Below are positions 1-6,586 of a DNA stretch of 64,000 bases, in pieces; position 1 is the stretch's first letter; the number at the start of each line of letters is the position of its first letter. The DNA is from Thiohalospira halophila DSM 15071 (GTDB taxonomy: Bacteria > Pseudomonadota > Gammaproteobacteria > Thiohalospirales > Thiohalospiraceae), in contig NZ_FOMJ01000007.1 in the NCBI RefSeq assembly GCF_900112605.1, positions 62,001-126,000 on the forward strand. Direction: 5' to 3'. Under the pieces are notes generated by a model, which saw only the letters and a list, made by a program, of their open reading frames with translations, was not told where the DNA came from and did no database searches. The position numbers and the translations under genes are program-made.

Positions 1-106
1 CCGGAAGCGTCCCGTCATGAACCCGCTGTGCCAGTTCGCGGGCACCTGCCCAGCGCAGGAGCTGCATCGCCGGGTGCCCGATTAGGTTGTGAACAGGCCA
101 GTTCAT
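1..106 (-). CDS. Partial small phage protein running off the left edge
   Basis: An ATG at 106-104 overlaps the stop of the upstream gene as ATGA, and the frame stays open for 35 codons to the window edge. The visible N-terminus begins MNWPVHNLIGHP and continues with leucine- and arginine-rich residues. The tight ATGA coupling in a series of similarly coupled minus-strand genes supports a real gene. Not enough is visible to assign a function. Confidence 0.55.
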   Translation of the reverse strand, partial: MNWPVHNLIGHPAMQLLRWAGARELAQRVHDGTLP

Positions 107-606
107 GCCGTCACCTCGTCTTCGCCGGAGTGCAGGGCCTCGGTGACGGCCTCGATGTAGTGCTCGACGGTGCCGGCGCCCTGGTCGGTGTTGTAGTGGC
201 GCTTCCAGTAGTCCGCCTGGGCCTCCAGGTCGCCGGAGAGCGGCAGGGGCTCGGAGACGCGGTAGTAGTGGACGCGGGCCATTGCGGCGGCGTAGAAAAG
301 GTTACCGGTGAGCGCTCCTCCTGCTTTAGCGAGCGTCCGCCGGCCCTCCAGCCCGTCAATTGCTAACTCCAGTTCGCCACGGTATCCCAGGAAGTTGTCC
401 CAGATGTCCCTCTCGGTCGCCGGCTCCATCTGCCACAGCCCCAGCGCGGGGCCACCGCCGAGCTGCTGGAGGTACTGCAAACCGCTCTCGGTGATGGCGG
501 TGCCGAGCAGCAGCTCCTCGGCTTCTTCGGTGTGCGGGATTTCGGGGTCCAGGTGGGCCAGCGTGGGCCGGATCACCAGATCCATGAGTTGGTCGGGGCT
601 CAGCAT
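103..606 (-). CDS. Putative phage lysozyme/transglycosylase-like protein
   Basis: 167 aa. The start is the ATG at 606, which has AAGGAGG just upstream and overlaps the end of the methyltransferase gene. The segment ITESGLQYLQQLGGGPALG, followed by LWQMEP, resembles the lysozyme-fold pattern in which a catalytic Glu sits in an ES-G context and a GLxQ-type motif follows. A role in peptidoglycan degradation is therefore plausible, but I infer it from short motifs only. There is no signal peptide or membrane segment. It is part of the leftward operon and is coupled to the partial gene at 1-106. Confidence 0.5.
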   Translation of the reverse strand: MLSPDQLMDLVIRPTLAHLDPEIPHTEEAEELLLGTAITESGLQYLQQLGGGPALGLWQMEPATERDIWDNFLGYRGELELAIDGLEGRRTLAKAGGALTGNLFYAAAMARVHYYRVSEPLPLSGDLEAQADYWKRHYNTDQGAGTVEHYIEAVTEALHSGEDEVTA

Positions 607-1124
607 GCCGCCTCCTTCTGGGTGCGTTTGTCGGGGATCGCGATTACGCCGCCGGCCGGGGCCTCTACGCGCCACGGGGTCCAGATCGGCACGATGGAGC
701 CCTTGGGGTTGCCCTCCTGGGGCTGGCCGTTGGCGTCCAGGAATGCGATCCGGCGGGTGGTGATGTAGATGGCGCTCGCGTTGGGGTGGACCGCGTTCTG
801 ATACCACTCGGTGCTGCGGTCGTCCGGCAGCAGGCCGATGACGATGGAGCCGTGGGAGGCCTCATGGGCGGCCTTACGGCACCAGGCGCCGGGGTCGCTG
901 TAGGGCGGGTTCATCCAGCAGACCTCGTTCTTCGGCCACGGCCGCGCCAGGGCGTCGTCCTCGGCCGTCCAGTAGTTCGGCGCCTTGGCGGTCTCGGGTT
1001 CGGCGCAGACGTCCAGCGTCGGCTCCACGCCCAGCTCGGTGCAGATGGCGTGGTAGACCGGCCAGGGCGTGCCGCGGCGGTCGCGCTCCTCCTTGGGGGT
1101 GCGGCTTCGGGCGTAGGCGTCCAT
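600..1124 (-). CDS. Phage N-6-adenine DNA methyltransferase (Dam-like)
   Basis: 174 aa. The N-terminal region has the RSRTPKEERDRRGTPWPVYH pattern of phage N6-adenine methyltransferases. It is followed by a DVCAEPETAKAP segment and the catalytic NPPY motif (CWMNPPYSD, near residue 90). These proteins methylate adenine in phage DNA and often serve to evade host restriction. The start shares one base with the preceding stop (TGATG), so the gene is translationally coupled to the second methyltransferase-like gene. The target sequence cannot be read from the gene. Confidence 0.8.
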   Translation of the reverse strand: MDAYARSRTPKEERDRRGTPWPVYHAICTELGVEPTLDVCAEPETAKAPNYWTAEDDALARPWPKNEVCWMNPPYSDPGAWCRKAAHEASHGSIVIGLLPDDRSTEWYQNAVHPNASAIYITTRRIAFLDANGQPQEGNPKGSIVPIWTPWRVEAPAGGVIAIPDKRTQKEAAC

Positions 1125-1642
1125 CAGGAAACCCCTTTCATAAATACGAGCCAGTGGGTCTTCCCGGCGCGGCCCGCCTGCTGGCCGAACAGCGGCTTTC
1201 CGGGGGCGAGCGGCAGGACCTCACGTAGCGGCACCTGGGTTTCGTTCCACTTGAAGACGAGCGTCCCTTCGGGCTTGAGGACTCGCCAGCACTCAGAGAA
1301 GCCCTGGCGGAGGTCCGATCGCCAGTCATCGCCGAGCTTCCCGTAACGGGCCGCCATCCAGCTGCGGTCGCCGGCCCGCTCCAGGTGCGGCGGGTCGAAG
1401 GCGACCAGCGGGAACGACGCATCGGCGTACGGGAGCGCCCGGAAGTCGAGCTCCACGTCCGGCTCGATCTTCAGGACCCGGCGACCGTCCTCGCGGCCGT
1501 GGGAGCGGTCGGTTACCTCCCGGGTCTCCGTGCGGCAGTCACCGAAGACGGCGGCCGGGTTTGTCGGGTCGAACCACATGGAGCGCGGCCCACAGCAGGC
1601 GTCCAGGATGCGCGGCCCGGAGGCCTCGTTCGGGGCGTTCAT
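1124..1642 (-). CDS. SAM-dependent methyltransferase, phage type
   Basis: 172 aa. The N-terminus has a motif-I-like ILDACCGPRSMWF stretch, and the middle has LVAFDPPHLERAG, a DPPH variant of the amino-methyltransferase DPPY motif. The C-terminal VLKPEGTLVFKWNE strand pattern is typical of class I Rossmann methyltransferases. The substrate is probably DNA, given the family and the neighbouring Dam-like gene, but this is inferred. The gene is coupled at both ends within the leftward operon. Confidence 0.72.
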   Translation of the reverse strand: MNAPNEASGPRILDACCGPRSMWFDPTNPAAVFGDCRTETREVTDRSHGREDGRRVLKIEPDVELDFRALPYADASFPLVAFDPPHLERAGDRSWMAARYGKLGDDWRSDLRQGFSECWRVLKPEGTLVFKWNETQVPLREVLPLAPGKPLFGQQAGRAGKTHWLVFMKGVS

Positions 1643-1740
1643 CCCGCCACCTCAACCAGGAACCGCAGGCCTTCCAAGAACAGAGTCCCCAGGACGAAGC
1701 CAGCGAGAGCAACCAAAAAACGGATCGTGTAGCTATTCAT
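1639..1740 (-). CDS. 33-aa single-pass membrane peptide
   Basis: This short gene begins at the ATG at 1740 behind a GGGAGGGGG ribosome-binding site. It overlaps its upstream neighbour by ATGA and its downstream neighbour by ATGA. The product, which starts MNSYTIRFLVALAGFVLG, is almost entirely one hydrophobic helix. Coupling at both ends and the strong ribosome-binding site support it as a gene. Possible roles are a holin-like or membrane accessory peptide, but no function can be assigned. Confidence 0.6.
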   Translation of the reverse strand: MNSYTIRFLVALAGFVLGTLFLEGLRFLVEVAG

Positions 1741-2009
1741 GCCACCCCCTCCCGGTCCTGCCGCATCGCGTCCAGCGCGAGGGCGTCCACGGTGTCGGCC
1801 AGGTAGGTGAGCCAGGCGCGCTCGTCGCCCTGGCTCACGTCCGCCGCTCCCCGCAGGCGGGCGCCGAAGCGCTCCACCATCAGCGGGAGGTCGGCGGGCA
1901 GAAACTCGATGGAGTTGCGAAGGTCCTGGATGGCGATGTACCACAGGACCGCGGCGCGGGCGGCGGTCGATAGGCTTACGGCCCCGGGCATGGATGCGGG
2001 CTCGCTCAT
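1737..2009 (-). CDS. Hypothetical phage protein
   Basis: 90 aa, soluble, with a helical and acidic C-terminal half (VDALALDAMRQDREG). I do not recognise a family. It overlaps the next upstream gene by 4 bp and is coupled to the 33-aa membrane peptide downstream. It belongs to the leftward operon controlled by the operator-bearing promoter at 2877-2905. Confidence 0.6.
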   Translation of the reverse strand: MSEPASMPGAVSLSTAARAAVLWYIAIQDLRNSIEFLPADLPLMVERFGARLRGAADVSQGDERAWLTYLADTVDALALDAMRQDREGVA

Positions 2010-2335
2010 GCCACACCCCCGTCCGGCCCCGGGCCGTCCTCCAGCTGGGCGCCGACGTACTGCCGGCGCCGCCGGGGCATGGGGACCACCTGCCCGTTAC
2101 CGGCCCGGGCGCGCCCGCCGGTGACGGTGCCCAGGAGCCGCCCGCCGCTCTCGGTGACGGTGCGCTGCAGCTCGGTCATGCGGTGGTCGTGGGGCGCCTG
2201 CAGGCTGAGGGTGTACCGGTGGCAGCCGCCCCCGGCGGCGCGGGCGCTGACGGCCTCCACGCGCACGCCGCTTTCCTCCAGCGCGCCGATGATCTCGCCG
2301 GCCGGGCGCTTGGTGACGACGTCGACGCGGGTCAT
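2006..2335 (-). CDS. Hypothetical phage protein
   Basis: 109 aa. The first 75 residues alternate strand and helix (TRVDVVTKRPAGEIIGALEE), and a basic PMPRRRRQ patch follows near residue 85. That is compatible with a small nucleic-acid-associated protein, but no family is recognised. It overlaps both neighbours by 4 bp in the leftward operon. Confidence 0.6.
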   Translation of the reverse strand: MTRVDVVTKRPAGEIIGALEESGVRVEAVSARAAGGGCHRYTLSLQAPHDHRMTELQRTVTESGGRLLGTVTGGRARAGNGQVVPMPRRRRQYVGAQLEDGPGPDGGVA

Positions 2336-2598
2336 GCCGCCACCTCGGCGCCGGCGACGAAGTTGCGCCAGTCGTGGAGCGTGCCGACCAGGCGGGCGCG
2401 CTCCGGCTTCTCGCCGAACAGGAATCGCCCGGTGCGCGCGTCCCGGTGGATGCGACCGTGCCGCCAGAGTGCGCGGACCACGAAGGCGACCTGATCCAGG
2501 CTGTTGCCCATCTCGTTGCTCAGCGCCGCGACGGTGATGCCGCCCTCGGGGCTGCGGTCCCGGATCGTCTTCAGTGCTTCAGCGATGGATGCGCTCAT
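2332..2598 (-). CDS. Small winged-helix-like phage protein
   Basis: 88 aa. The segment GGITVAALSNEMGNSLDQVA, followed by a short basic stretch and the hairpin GRIHRDARTGRFLF, has the layout of a winged-helix domain: recognition helix, then beta wing. It is likely a DNA-binding regulator, and this is inferred from the pattern only. It follows another winged-helix-like gene with a 4-bp overlap. Confidence 0.55.
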   Translation of the reverse strand: MSASIAEALKTIRDRSPEGGITVAALSNEMGNSLDQVAFVVRALWRHGRIHRDARTGRFLFGEKPERARLVGTLHDWRNFVAGAEVAA

Positions 2599-2843
2599 GC
2601 CGTTACCCCCTCTTCCTGCGCGGCCTGCTCGGCCGGCGCCTCTTCGATGAGCCGATACCGGGCGACGCGGGAGGCGCCCCGGCGGGTGCGGACCTCGACG
2701 GTCTCGGTGATCACGGTGTGGCCACGCTCGCGCAGCTCGAAGACGCGGGTCGCGGGCATGCCAATGCCCAGCTCGGCCCGGATCTCGCCGGTGGTCAGCG
2801 GGCCCTCCTGGAGGGCGTGGAGCAGGTCGGTCGTCTGGGTCAT
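2595..2843 (-). CDS. Helix-turn-helix phage protein, first gene of the leftward operon
   Basis: 82 aa. LLHALQEGPLTTGEIRAELG begins a helix-turn-helix. VFELRERGHTVITETVEVRTRRGASRVARYRL supplies the recognition helix and a two-strand wing with ITE and RYRL, as in phage winged-helix proteins that act on early regions. It is the promoter-proximal gene of the leftward operon, about 35 bp from the -10 box of the promoter with repressor operators. Confidence 0.65.
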   Translation of the reverse strand: MTQTTDLLHALQEGPLTTGEIRAELGIGMPATRVFELRERGHTVITETVEVRTRRGASRVARYRLIEEAPAEQAAQEEGVTA

Positions 2844-2876
2844 CGCTCTGGCCTCTGTGTCGGTGGCGATGATTGG

Positions 2877-2905
2877 AGTTTAGAGAGGTAAACCGATCTG
2901 GTCAA
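2877..2905 (-). promoter_or_regulatory. Leftward early promoter (PL-like)
   Basis: Read on the minus strand, TTGACC (2905-2900) and TAAACT (2882-2877) are separated by exactly 17 bp, a good sigma-70 promoter. Each box overlaps one of the two repressor-operator-like sites, so repressor binding would block RNA polymerase. It would drive the minus-strand genes from 2843 leftwards. Confidence 0.7.
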
Positions 2906-2916
2906 TCCCCGTAAAC
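2878..2916. promoter_or_regulatory. Two operator-like sites (OL1, OL2)
   Basis: Site one is GTTTA-GAGAGG-TAAAC (2878-2893), a perfect 5-6-5 dyad. Site two is GTCAA-TCCCCG-TAAAC (2901-2916). Their centres are 23 bp apart, about two helical turns. The same geometry and half-sites occur twice between the repressor and Cro-like genes, which identifies them as probable CI/Cro binding sites. Confidence 0.68.
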
Positions 2917-2961
2917 CTCGTGGTCGATACGATTGAACTTTGGCCAACGCAGGAGGCGAAT

Positions 2962-3576
2962 ATGTCAGTCGAGGCGGTTCTGTGGAGGGGAGAGAAGCGG
3001 CTCCAGTTCGATTACCTGACCGCGGGCGGCGAGCGAACCCGCCGCGATCTCATTGCCGGGAAGGTGGTACGAAAGGCGGGCGGCCAGGTGACGCTCCAGG
3101 GCTATTCGCTCAAGCGGGCGGCCCCGCGCGCGCTCAAGCCGGAGCGGATCGTGGGCGACGTCCTGGACGCGGATACCGGGGAGGTCGGCGAGCTGTGGGA
3201 TCTGCTGGGGATTGATGCGGAGCCGGCGCCGCCACCACCGCCGGCCGGGGACGCGCACCAGCGCCACGAGGCCGTGGCGGATGCCGACGTGGAGGAGCTA
3301 CTGGACTACCTGGAGCCGATGGCGAGGAAGGCGGAGGCGCACGGGTGGGTGATCCACCGGAAGCCGGAGGAGCTGTCAGTCCATGGGGTGTTCAAGAATG
3401 GGCGGGTGAAGAAGGGCGCGGTCGCGGCGGTCCGCTACTTCCCTGAGAAGAGCCGGCCGCTCCGGGTGGAGGCGAGGCATTCGGTCGCGGCCGGGGTCTA
3501 TTCCAGGCCGGAGGCGGCGGCCGGCAAGTTCGAGGCGGTCTTGGAGAACCTTCTCAGAACTGGCGCTGGTGGCTGA
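2962..3576 (+). CDS. Hypothetical phage protein with a WYL-like N-terminal segment
   Basis: 204 aa, starting at the ATG at 2962, which has AGGAGG five bases upstream. The N-terminal 60 residues (LQFDYLTAGGERTRRDLIAG and the following basic strands) loosely resemble a WYL-type ligand-sensing beta-barrel, but the match is weak. A PAPPPPP linker near residue 90 separates a basic C-terminal domain rich in Lys and Arg. It lies between the two operator regions, and its 3' end overlaps the repressor's 3' end by 23 bp in convergent orientation. Function unknown. Confidence 0.6.
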   Translation: MSVEAVLWRGEKRLQFDYLTAGGERTRRDLIAGKVVRKAGGQVTLQGYSLKRAAPRALKPERIVGDVLDADTGEVGELWDLLGIDAEPAPPPPPAGDAHQRHEAVADADVEELLDYLEPMARKAEAHGWVIHRKPEELSVHGVFKNGRVKKGAVAAVRYFPEKSRPLRVEARHSVAAGVYSRPEAAAGKFEAVLENLLRTGAGG

Positions 3577-4234
3577 TGACCTTGCCGACGATCTCGGCCG
3601 GGTTGTCGGCGTCCACTGAGATGGTGGCGTAGTTGTCGTTCAGCGGGACTAGCTCGTAGACCGGGGCGCCGTCTCGGTCGTGGCCTCGGTCCCGGTACTT
3701 CTTGAAGGTGACCTCGCCGGAGTCCACCCGGGCCACGACGTAGTCGCCAGGGCGGACGCAGGCGTCGGGGTCGACGATGATCGACTCCCCTTCCCGGAAC
3801 TCCGGCTCCATGGAGTCGCCTTCGATCTCCAGGGCGAAGGCGTACCGCCCCAGCTTGTAAGCCATGGTCCCGGAGACCGGGACCTCGTCGAATCCATCCC
3901 CCTCGGCGTAGATGTCCACCGCTTCCTTTGGCCTCCCCGCCTGCACCCAGCTGATGACGGGGATCATCCGCGTCGCGCCGGGTTCCCTGACTCCCGACCA
4001 TCCGGTGGCGTGCTTGCCGCCCTCTCCGTAGAGCAGCCAGTCCGGGCTCACTCCCAGGGTATGCGCGACCGGGACGATGCTGGAGTAGCGCGGCTCGATG
4101 CCGCCACTCATCCACTGGCTGATCGTCGCCTTGCTGAGCCCTACGCGCGCAGCCAGCTCCGACCCGTGGGCGAGATCGGATTCCTGCAGGGCCTGCCGTA
4201 GCCGCTCATTCCAGTCGGGGGTGGGCCGTTTCAT
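3554..4234 (-). CDS. CI/LexA-like phage repressor (XRE HTH plus S24 peptidase)
   Basis: 226 aa from the ATG at 4234. An N-terminal XRE helix-turn-helix (about residues 26-45, ELAARVGLSKATISQWMSGG) is followed by an S24/LexA-type domain. The domain has an Ala-Gly cleavage site (A99-G100 in WVQAG), the nucleophile Ser141 in EGDSMEP and the general-base Lys near 178 in TFKKY. It should bind the four GTTTA-N6-TAAAC-type sites, keep lysogeny and self-cleave upon SOS induction. It is divergent from the Cro-like gene. No strong Shine-Dalgarno sequence precedes this start, and an in-frame ATG 15 codons upstream is the alternative. Confidence 0.88.
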   Translation of the reverse strand: MKRPTPDWNERLRQALQESDLAHGSELAARVGLSKATISQWMSGGIEPRYSSIVPVAHTLGVSPDWLLYGEGGKHATGWSGVREPGATRMIPVISWVQAGRPKEAVDIYAEGDGFDEVPVSGTMAYKLGRYAFALEIEGDSMEPEFREGESIIVDPDACVRPGDYVVARVDSGEVTFKKYRDRGHDRDGAPVYELVPLNDNYATISVDADNPAEIVGKVISHQRQF

Positions 4235-4258
4235 GGCGTGCAGAGTAATGAACTCGGA

Positions 4259-4296
4259 GTTTAGCGGGGTTGACTGCATGGTTGACGCCTCTAAAC
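4259..4296. promoter_or_regulatory. Two operator-like sites (OR1, OR2)
   Basis: GTTTA-GCGGGG-TTGAC (4259-4274) and GTTGA-CGCCTC-TAAAC (4281-4296) share the 5-6-5 layout of the left pair, with centres 22 bp apart. The reverse complement of the first (GTCAA-N6-TAAAC) is nearly the same as the second left site. They overlap the -35 and -10 of the rightward promoter. Confidence 0.68.
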
Positions 4297-4297
4297 T
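4270..4297 (+). promoter_or_regulatory. Rightward early promoter (PR-like)
   Basis: TTGACT (4270-4275) is followed after 16 bp by TAAACT (4292-4297). Transcription would begin near 4304, two bases from the Cro-like ATG at 4306, so the first message may be nearly leaderless. The operator sites cover both boxes. Confidence 0.62.
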
Positions 4298-4305
4298 GTC
4301 CAGCC

Positions 4306-4506
4306 ATGGACAAGGATCGAGCACCTACAAAAGCCGAAGTTATGGATTTGCTCGGCATCAGCCTGGAGCGCGAGCTCGCGGAGCTATTCGGGGTCACCAA
4401 AAGTGCGGTCTCGCAATGGCCCAAGAATGCTCCTATCCCGCCTGCGCGCTACCTGGAGCTGCGGTACGTGATCCGTCCTGACCTGTTTAGCGCCGGCGCC
4501 GCATGA
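4306..4506 (+). CDS. Cro-like small HTH regulator
   Basis: 66 aa. The sequence AEVMDLLGISLERELAELFGVTKSAVSQWPKNAPIPPARYLEL has the Cro/YdaS pattern. A helix-turn-helix (about residues 18-36) with a SAVSQW recognition helix precedes a short IPxxR dimerisation tail. It sits opposite the repressor over shared operators, the usual place for Cro. No Shine-Dalgarno sequence precedes the ATG, which fits a leaderless transcript from the promoter at 4270-4297. Confidence 0.8.
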   Translation: MDKDRAPTKAEVMDLLGISLERELAELFGVTKSAVSQWPKNAPIPPARYLELRYVIRPDLFSAGAA

Positions 4507-4542
4507 CGCCGCCGCTCCGTCATCACACCCGGAGGATGATCC

Positions 4543-5190
4543 ATGGCTGATCCCAGCGCCACGTCCGACCAAGGACCCACACCCGCCCCGACCCGTCAGG
4601 CGGCGCTCGTCGCCTGGGCGCAGCAGATGATCCAGCGCACCGGCAGCAGCGAGCGCGATTTCGCCCTGCGGGTGGGCGAGCAGTACCGGGCCACGGTGCC
4701 GCCGGATCAGCAGTCGCTCCCCTGGCCGGACCCGGACCAGGCGGAGTCGGCGGATGAGTACAGCCGGCTGGTGGACTCGGCCCGCAAGCGGGTGGAGCGG
4801 TATCTTCGCGGCGATAACGCGCTGCCGGTGGAGCTGGAGGAGGCCTGGGTATCGGCCCTGGGCGGGGAGTGGTCCACCGGCTGCCGGCGGGAGCTGGCGC
4901 GGCGGATGGGGCTGCTCGGCGCTCGGCTGCCGGAGGAGGGCGCGGAGGCGACGGTGACCGACGCGGGCGCGCTGCTCCGCACGGCCGGGGCGGCGGTGGA
5001 GGCGCTGGCGCCCATCGTGGCGGACGGTGTGGTGGACGAGCACGACCGGCCGCACGTCGGCCGGGCGCTGAGCCAGATCGCGAACGCCCAGGCGGAGCTC
5101 ACCACCTGGATCCAGCGCCTCTCGGCCGTCCTGGACGACGAGGAGACGGTGCATCTCTACGCGGTGGAGGGCGGCCGGGATGCCGGATAG
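4543..5190 (+). CDS. Early phage protein, possibly regulatory (CII position)
   Basis: 215 aa from the ATG at 4543, with GGAGGATGATCC upstream. It is predicted helical, with a central arginine-rich stretch (SARKRVERYLRGDNALPVELEEAW, then CRRELARRMGLLG) and a C-terminal helical pair near residues 155-205. Its place directly after the Cro-like gene is that of lambda CII or P2/P22 regulatory proteins, but I do not see a clear family motif. It overlaps the next gene by 11 bp. Confidence 0.6.
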   Translation: MADPSATSDQGPTPAPTRQAALVAWAQQMIQRTGSSERDFALRVGEQYRATVPPDQQSLPWPDPDQAESADEYSRLVDSARKRVERYLRGDNALPVELEEAWVSALGGEWSTGCRRELARRMGLLGARLPEEGAEATVTDAGALLRTAGAAVEALAPIVADGVVDEHDRPHVGRALSQIANAQAELTTWIQRLSAVLDDEETVHLYAVEGGRDAG

Positions 5191-5392
5191 CACCGACCAC
5201 TCCCAGGAACGGGAGGCCCAGGTGACCGCGGAGGCGATGCGGCAGCGGGCGGAGTCGGCGCCGGCCGGGGAGTCGGCGCTGGAGTGCGCCGAGCCGATCC
5301 CGGACGACCGCCGCGCCGCGATCCCGGGCTGCCAGGTCTGTATCGACTGTGCCGAGCGTCTGGAAAGGGAGGCGCGGGTCTATGGGCAGTAG
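5180..5392 (+). CDS. Short TraR/DksA-family zinc-finger protein
   Basis: 70 aa. The C-terminal half, CAEPIPDDRRAAIPGCQVC followed by IDC, matches the TraR/DksA zinc finger consensus (C-x2-C-G-x-x-I-x-x-x-R ... C-x2-C). The first Cys of the first CxxC pair is missing (LEC instead of CxxC), while PGCQVCIDC offers extra cysteines. Such short proteins bind the RNA polymerase secondary channel and mimic DksA/ppGpp. The altered first pair may change zinc binding. It overlaps both neighbours in the early rightward operon. Confidence 0.75.
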   Translation: MPDSTDHSQEREAQVTAEAMRQRAESAPAGESALECAEPIPDDRRAAIPGCQVCIDCAERLEREARVYGQ

Positions 5393-5591
5393 GCGGACCA
5401 GCAAGGATGCCTCCTATGCCGGCCCGGATCCGTGGATCGCGGGGTACTGGGCGGAGGTGTGGGGATGCGACCGCGAGCCGCCGAGCCATCACCCAGAGTC
5501 CGGCAACCCGGAGTGGCGGGAGCGCTGGCTGGCCGGATACCGGGAGGCGGAGAGCCGCCGCGGGGCCGTGCGGGAGTCCGCCCATGCGTGA
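5382..5591 (+). CDS. Small Rmf/CrpP-like protein
   Basis: 69 aa, starting at the ATG at 5382 and overlapping the previous stop. The pattern DPWIAGYWAEVWG, followed by NPEWRERWLAGYREAE, resembles the ribosome modulation factor/CrpP-type fold found in phage small proteins (AY-x-GY-x-A, then W-x-x-GW-x-x-A). If correct, it would bind rRNA or another RNA target. This is a motif-level guess. It follows the TraR-like gene, so two putative host-transcription/translation modulators are adjacent. Confidence 0.5.
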   Translation: MGSRRTSKDASYAGPDPWIAGYWAEVWGCDREPPSHHPESGNPEWRERWLAGYREAESRRGAVRESAHA

Positions 5592-5656
5592 TCTAGGCGG
5601 CGCACCTTTCCCTCGGTCCGTCCTCTCTCTCATAGGAGACGATAAAGGAGGACCCC

Positions 5657-6586
5657 ATGCCGGCTGATATGCGCATCACCGCCGCCGAGCTGGAGGCGCT
5701 GAGCGGGCTGCCTTATCCGGCTCAGGTGCTGTACCTGACCGCGCTCCGGCCGCATATGGACTACGCCTCCGGGACCGTTGGCATCCGGCGGCGGGTGTCC
5801 TGGCAGTCGCTGGGCGAGGCGCTATACGTGGAGCCTCACCAGGGCCTGAAGGGGTCTGGGGCGCCTAGCAAAGAGCAGGTGCGGCGGTACGCCGGATGGC
5901 TGGAGCGCGCCGGCCTGGTCTCGATGGAGAGTGCCGGGCTGCGCCTCGTTTTCCGCTGCCTGATGGCGCAGACGGACGACTCCGCGCAGAAAAAACCCGA
6001 CACTATCCCGACACAATCCCGACACCCCCATCCCGACACGCCAGAGCCCGCACCACTCGGCGAATCTGGCGAAGAAGCCGACACAATCCCGCACACCCCC
6101 GAGAACCCAAAAGCCGACACACCTCCGGGATCCGGGATCCGATCCCCCCGCTCCCCCTCGGGCGCGGGCGCGCGTAGCAGCGAGCATGCCAGTGAGTCGG
6201 CCGGGAGCGTAGCAGCCCTGGGTGGCGCCAAGGTCGTGATCGAGGAGCTATCGCGCACCGGCCGGTGGGGACTACAGCGTCTCCAATCCACCCGAGTCGT
6301 CCGTATGGCGGCCTCACTGGCTGGCGAGGGAGTCACACCAGGGGACGTGCAGACCGCCATAGCGGCCGTGGATGCCCGGGGTATGAGCGACTACGGCCCG
6401 GAGTATCTGGCGGGACCCATCCGTGACGCGATGCAGACCAGGCAGCAGGAGCAGAGCAATGCAGGAAGTGGATCAGTCGGCCGAGCAGGTGGCGGAGGTG
6501 CTGGAGCGCGCCGCCGAAGTCAGTCCGACGAGCGAGAGGACTACCTCGACGAGATCGCCGAACTCGAGCGGCGCGGGGAGCTGTGA
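5657..6586 (+). CDS. Phage replication initiation protein (O-like)
   Basis: 309 aa, with AAAGGAGG before the ATG at 5657. The N-terminal 110 residues (TALRPHMDYASGTVGIRRRVSWQSLGEAL, then a GWLERAGLVSMES turn) match the winged-helix of phage replication proteins. A long low-complexity Pro/Ser/Thr linker (about residues 110-180) and a C-terminal basic, acidic-tailed region follow. It would bind the phage origin and recruit helicase via the next gene. An origin may lie within the repeat-like stretch 6000-6120, but no clear iterons are visible. Confidence 0.7.
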   Translation: MPADMRITAAELEALSGLPYPAQVLYLTALRPHMDYASGTVGIRRRVSWQSLGEALYVEPHQGLKGSGAPSKEQVRRYAGWLERAGLVSMESAGLRLVFRCLMAQTDDSAQKKPDTIPTQSRHPHPDTPEPAPLGESGEEADTIPHTPENPKADTPPGSGIRSPRSPSGAGARSSEHASESAGSVAALGGAKVVIEELSRTGRWGLQRLQSTRVVRMAASLAGEGVTPGDVQTAIAAVDARGMSDYGPEYLAGPIRDAMQTRQQEQSNAGSGSVGRAGGGGAGARRRSQSDEREDYLDEIAELERRGEL

